From an uncultured Calothrix sp. (GTDB taxonomy: Bacteria > Cyanobacteriota > Cyanobacteriia > Cyanobacteriales > Nostocaceae): a stretch of 7,107 bases of DNA. The stretch covers positions 1 through 7,107 of the forward strand of contig CAKZYM010000900.1 in assembly GCA_937884685.1 (NCBI GenBank). Direction: 5' to 3'. A program made the position numbers and the translations under genes. A model generated the notes under the pieces. The model did not search any database. It was not told where the DNA came from and saw nothing but the letters and a program-made list of their open reading frames with translations. The stretch's first letter is position 1, and each line of letters opens with the position of its first letter. Positions 5,929 to 7,107 of this stretch are shown here, in pieces.

Positions 5929-6079
5929 TAGGAAAAGAGTTTGTACTACCTATTTCCATACGTAAAATATGCTTGTAACCGTTTTATTGGAGCGCAAAGT
6001 GGCTATTGGTAAAACTGTAATTGTTTCTAGGCAAGCGTAGATGCACCTTAGTTCCCTCGTAATAGAATATAATCATCAC

Positions 6080-6108
6080 TTGGCAAAGTCGCATACAAGC
6101 GCGAGAAT
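6080..6108 (+). promoter_or_regulatory. Candidate promoter of psb29/thf1
   Basis: TTGGCA (6080-6085) and GAGAAT (6103-6108), spaced by 17 bases, match five and four of six consensus positions. The predicted leader would be about 30 bases to GTG 6147. An exact TATAAT at 6068-6073 is an alternative -10 without a good -35. Confidence 0.35.
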
Positions 6109-6146
6109 AAGTTTACATTGCCCTTAAATTTCATAAAAATTTCTTC

Positions 6147-6851
6147 GTGAATAACGTCCGTACTGTTTCTGAAACAAAAAGAACTTTCTACAGCCTTCAC
6201 ACCCGTCCAATCAACACGATTTATCGTCGGGTAGTGGAAGAATTAATGGTAGAAATGCATTTGCTGGATGTAAATGCTGATTTCAAATACAACCCCATTT
6301 ATGCTTTGGGTGTTGTGACTACTTTTGACCGATTCATGGAGGGTTACAAACCCGATGAAGACAAAGAATCGATTTACGATGCTTTGATTAAGTCCGTAGA
6401 ACAAGACCCACAGAAATACAGACAAGATGCTCAGCGGTTGCAGGAATTAGCTAAAAACCTATCTGGAAAAGATGTGGTTAATAATTTAAGCGAGAAGCGC
6501 TTGGGTAACGATTCTGACCTGCAAACACTATTAGAAAGTATTGCGAATAATTCTTCATTTAAATACAGTCGTTTATTTGCCATTGGTTTATATACTTTAT
6601 TAGAAACGTCAGACCCAGAAATGGTTAAAGACGAAAAAGCTCGTAATGAAGCTTTAAAAACTATTGCTAACAGCTTGAATTTATCAGAAGATAAATTGAC
6701 CAAAGATTTGGACTTATACCGCTCTAATCTTGATAAAATGGCGCAAGCTGCGATAGTAATGGCAGATATGATTGCAGCAGACCGTAAAAGACGCGAACAA
6801 CGTGCTGCTCAGAAGTCTGAGACAAAAGTTGCACCTCCGAGCCAAGAATAA
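6147..6851 (+). CDS. psb29/thf1: Psb29/Thf1, photosystem II biogenesis and thylakoid formation protein
   Basis: The 234-aa product is the standard length for cyanobacterial Psb29 (Thf1). Family work links it to photosystem II assembly and repair, thylakoid organisation and the stability of FtsH protease complexes; it is peripheral to the thylakoid membrane. The N-terminal block VRTVSETKRTFYSLHTRPIN through YRRVVEELMVEMHLL (residues 4-40) and the NPIYALGVVTTFDRFMEGY stretch (49-67) are the family's strongest signatures. A mostly helical body follows (SRLFAIGLYTLLE, 141-153), with a charged probable coiled-coil tail (DLYRSNLDKMAQ to DRKRREQRAAQK) and a short disordered Pro/Ser end. GTG 6147 is chosen because it gives the conserved N-terminus MNNVRTVS; no Shine-Dalgarno is visible. 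It is divergent from the lyase gene across 264 bases, so shared light- or stress-linked control is plausible but not shown. A heptad array starts 14 bases after the stop. Confidence 0.95.
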   Translation: MNNVRTVSETKRTFYSLHTRPINTIYRRVVEELMVEMHLLDVNADFKYNPIYALGVVTTFDRFMEGYKPDEDKESIYDALIKSVEQDPQKYRQDAQRLQELAKNLSGKDVVNNLSEKRLGNDSDLQTLLESIANNSSFKYSRLFAIGLYTLLETSDPEMVKDEKARNEALKTIANSLNLSEDKLTKDLDLYRSNLDKMAQAAIVMADMIAADRKRREQRAAQKSETKVAPPSQE

Positions 6852-6865
6852 TCATCTAAATTTTG

Positions 6866-6893
6866 GATTTTGGATTTTAGATTTTGGATTTTA
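6866..6893. repeat. Heptad tandem repeat GATTTTR, four units
   Basis: Units GATTTTG, GATTTTA, GATTTTG and GATTTTA, preceded by an imperfect AATTTTG (6859-6865), just after the psb29 stop. It is the same family as 1973-2105. An inverted short copy (CAAAATC then TAAAACC) lies at 7019-7032. Confidence 0.9.
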
Positions 6894-6993
6894 TTTTTTA
6901 GATAAACTATAAGCCTCTGGGTTAAGTAGAGAATAATCTTAAATAGCAGAATCTTGAATTCAATTTAAAGCATAAAATCTGAAATTGGTGAGC

Positions 6994-7011
6994 CTTTTCT
7001 TAAAAGAAAAG
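6994..7011. repeat. Short A/T-rich palindrome
   Basis: CTTTTCTT (6994-7001) and AAGAAAAG (7004-7011) flank two bases, giving a near-perfect 18-bp palindrome. The loop is too short for the whole stem to form, and no T run follows, so it is not a good terminator. Its role is unknown. Confidence 0.5.
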
Positions 7012-7018
7012 AATAATC

Positions 7019-7032
7019 CAAAATCTAAAACC
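7019..7032. repeat. Inverted heptads CAAAATC and TAAAACC
   Basis: One perfect and one imperfect reverse-complement unit of the GATTTTR family, about 125 bases after the direct array at 6866-6893. The geometry matches the 1973-2105 and 2272-2292 pair. Confidence 0.6.
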
Positions 7033-7064
7033 AAGTAGGCTAAGACGGTCAATTACTTATAAAG

Positions 7065-7102
7065 AAGTTAGGAGATAAATTGAGGTTTATCACTCCTAAC
7101 TT
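7065..7102. repeat. Strong bulged hairpin built on GTTAGGA-type sequence
   Basis: AAGTTAGGAG (7065-7074) pairs perfectly with CTCCTAACTT (7093-7102). The stem continues as ATAAA (7075-7079) with TTTAT (7086-7090) past a two-base bulge (7091-7092), closing a six-base loop. This is 15 bp in all. The outer arms contain the GTTAGGA heptad. It is followed by TTTAAAT, so it might work as a terminator or processing site for psb29 or for a gene beyond the window. Confidence 0.7.
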
Positions 7103-7107
7103 TAAAT

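Noticed and set aside
6243..6703. Two reverse-strand frames opposite psb29
   Set aside because: They overlap a full-length conserved gene and show no domain or ribosome binding site.

Overview
The window reads as chromosome of a filamentous, probably heterocyst-forming cyanobacterium (Nostocales, Calothrix/Rivularia/Nostoc type). Three genes are specific to oxygenic phototrophs or phycobilisome-bearing organisms: a CpcT/CpeT bilin lyase family gene, psb29/thf1, and a cyanobacterial-type mrp. The intergenic DNA is AT-rich and carries arrays of 7-bp tandem repeats typical of this group, and one HIP1 octamer lies inside hemF. No taxon below order can be named from the sequence alone.

Layout. 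Positions 1-708 (-) hold the N-terminal 236 codons of rodA, which runs off the left edge. Positions 827-1897 (-) hold mrp, a complete P-loop Fe-S carrier ATPase gene. Positions 1898-2290 are a repeat-filled spacer with a perfect array of 19 heptamers and a mirrored set of shorter heptads. Positions 2291-2812 (-) hold an SRPBCC/START-like gene interrupted by one in-frame TAA. Positions 2813-3404 are a long divergent spacer with no convincing gene. Positions 3405-4445 (+) hold hemF, followed by a 9-bp hairpin. Positions 4677-5045 (+) hold a STAS-domain anti-sigma-factor antagonist with a promoter-like and operator-like upstream region. Positions 5046-5288 separate two convergent genes, with heptad arrays in opposite orientation at each end. 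Positions 5289-5882 (-) hold the cpcT/cpeT-family gene, divergent from psb29/thf1 at 6147-6851 (+). The right end, 6852-7107, is non-coding and has a third heptad array, its inverted partner and a strong hairpin.

How the genes relate. HemF makes protoporphyrinogen IX, the precursor of chlorophyll and, through heme and biliverdin, of phycocyanobilin. The CpcT/CpeT-like protein attaches such a bilin to a phycobiliprotein, and Psb29/Thf1 supports thylakoid and photosystem II maintenance. Mrp may supply Fe-S clusters, which photosynthetic enzymes need. RodA (cell-wall elongation) and the STAS protein (partner-switching regulation) have no visible functional tie to these. The genes are mostly single transcription units with their own spacers, so this is a neighbourhood and not an operon.

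No wholly new system is evident. The best leads are the clean nonsense codon in the SRPBCC gene, the recurrent geometry of oppositely oriented heptad arrays at three intergenic sites, and an imperfect palindrome overlapping the likely -35 box of the STAS gene.
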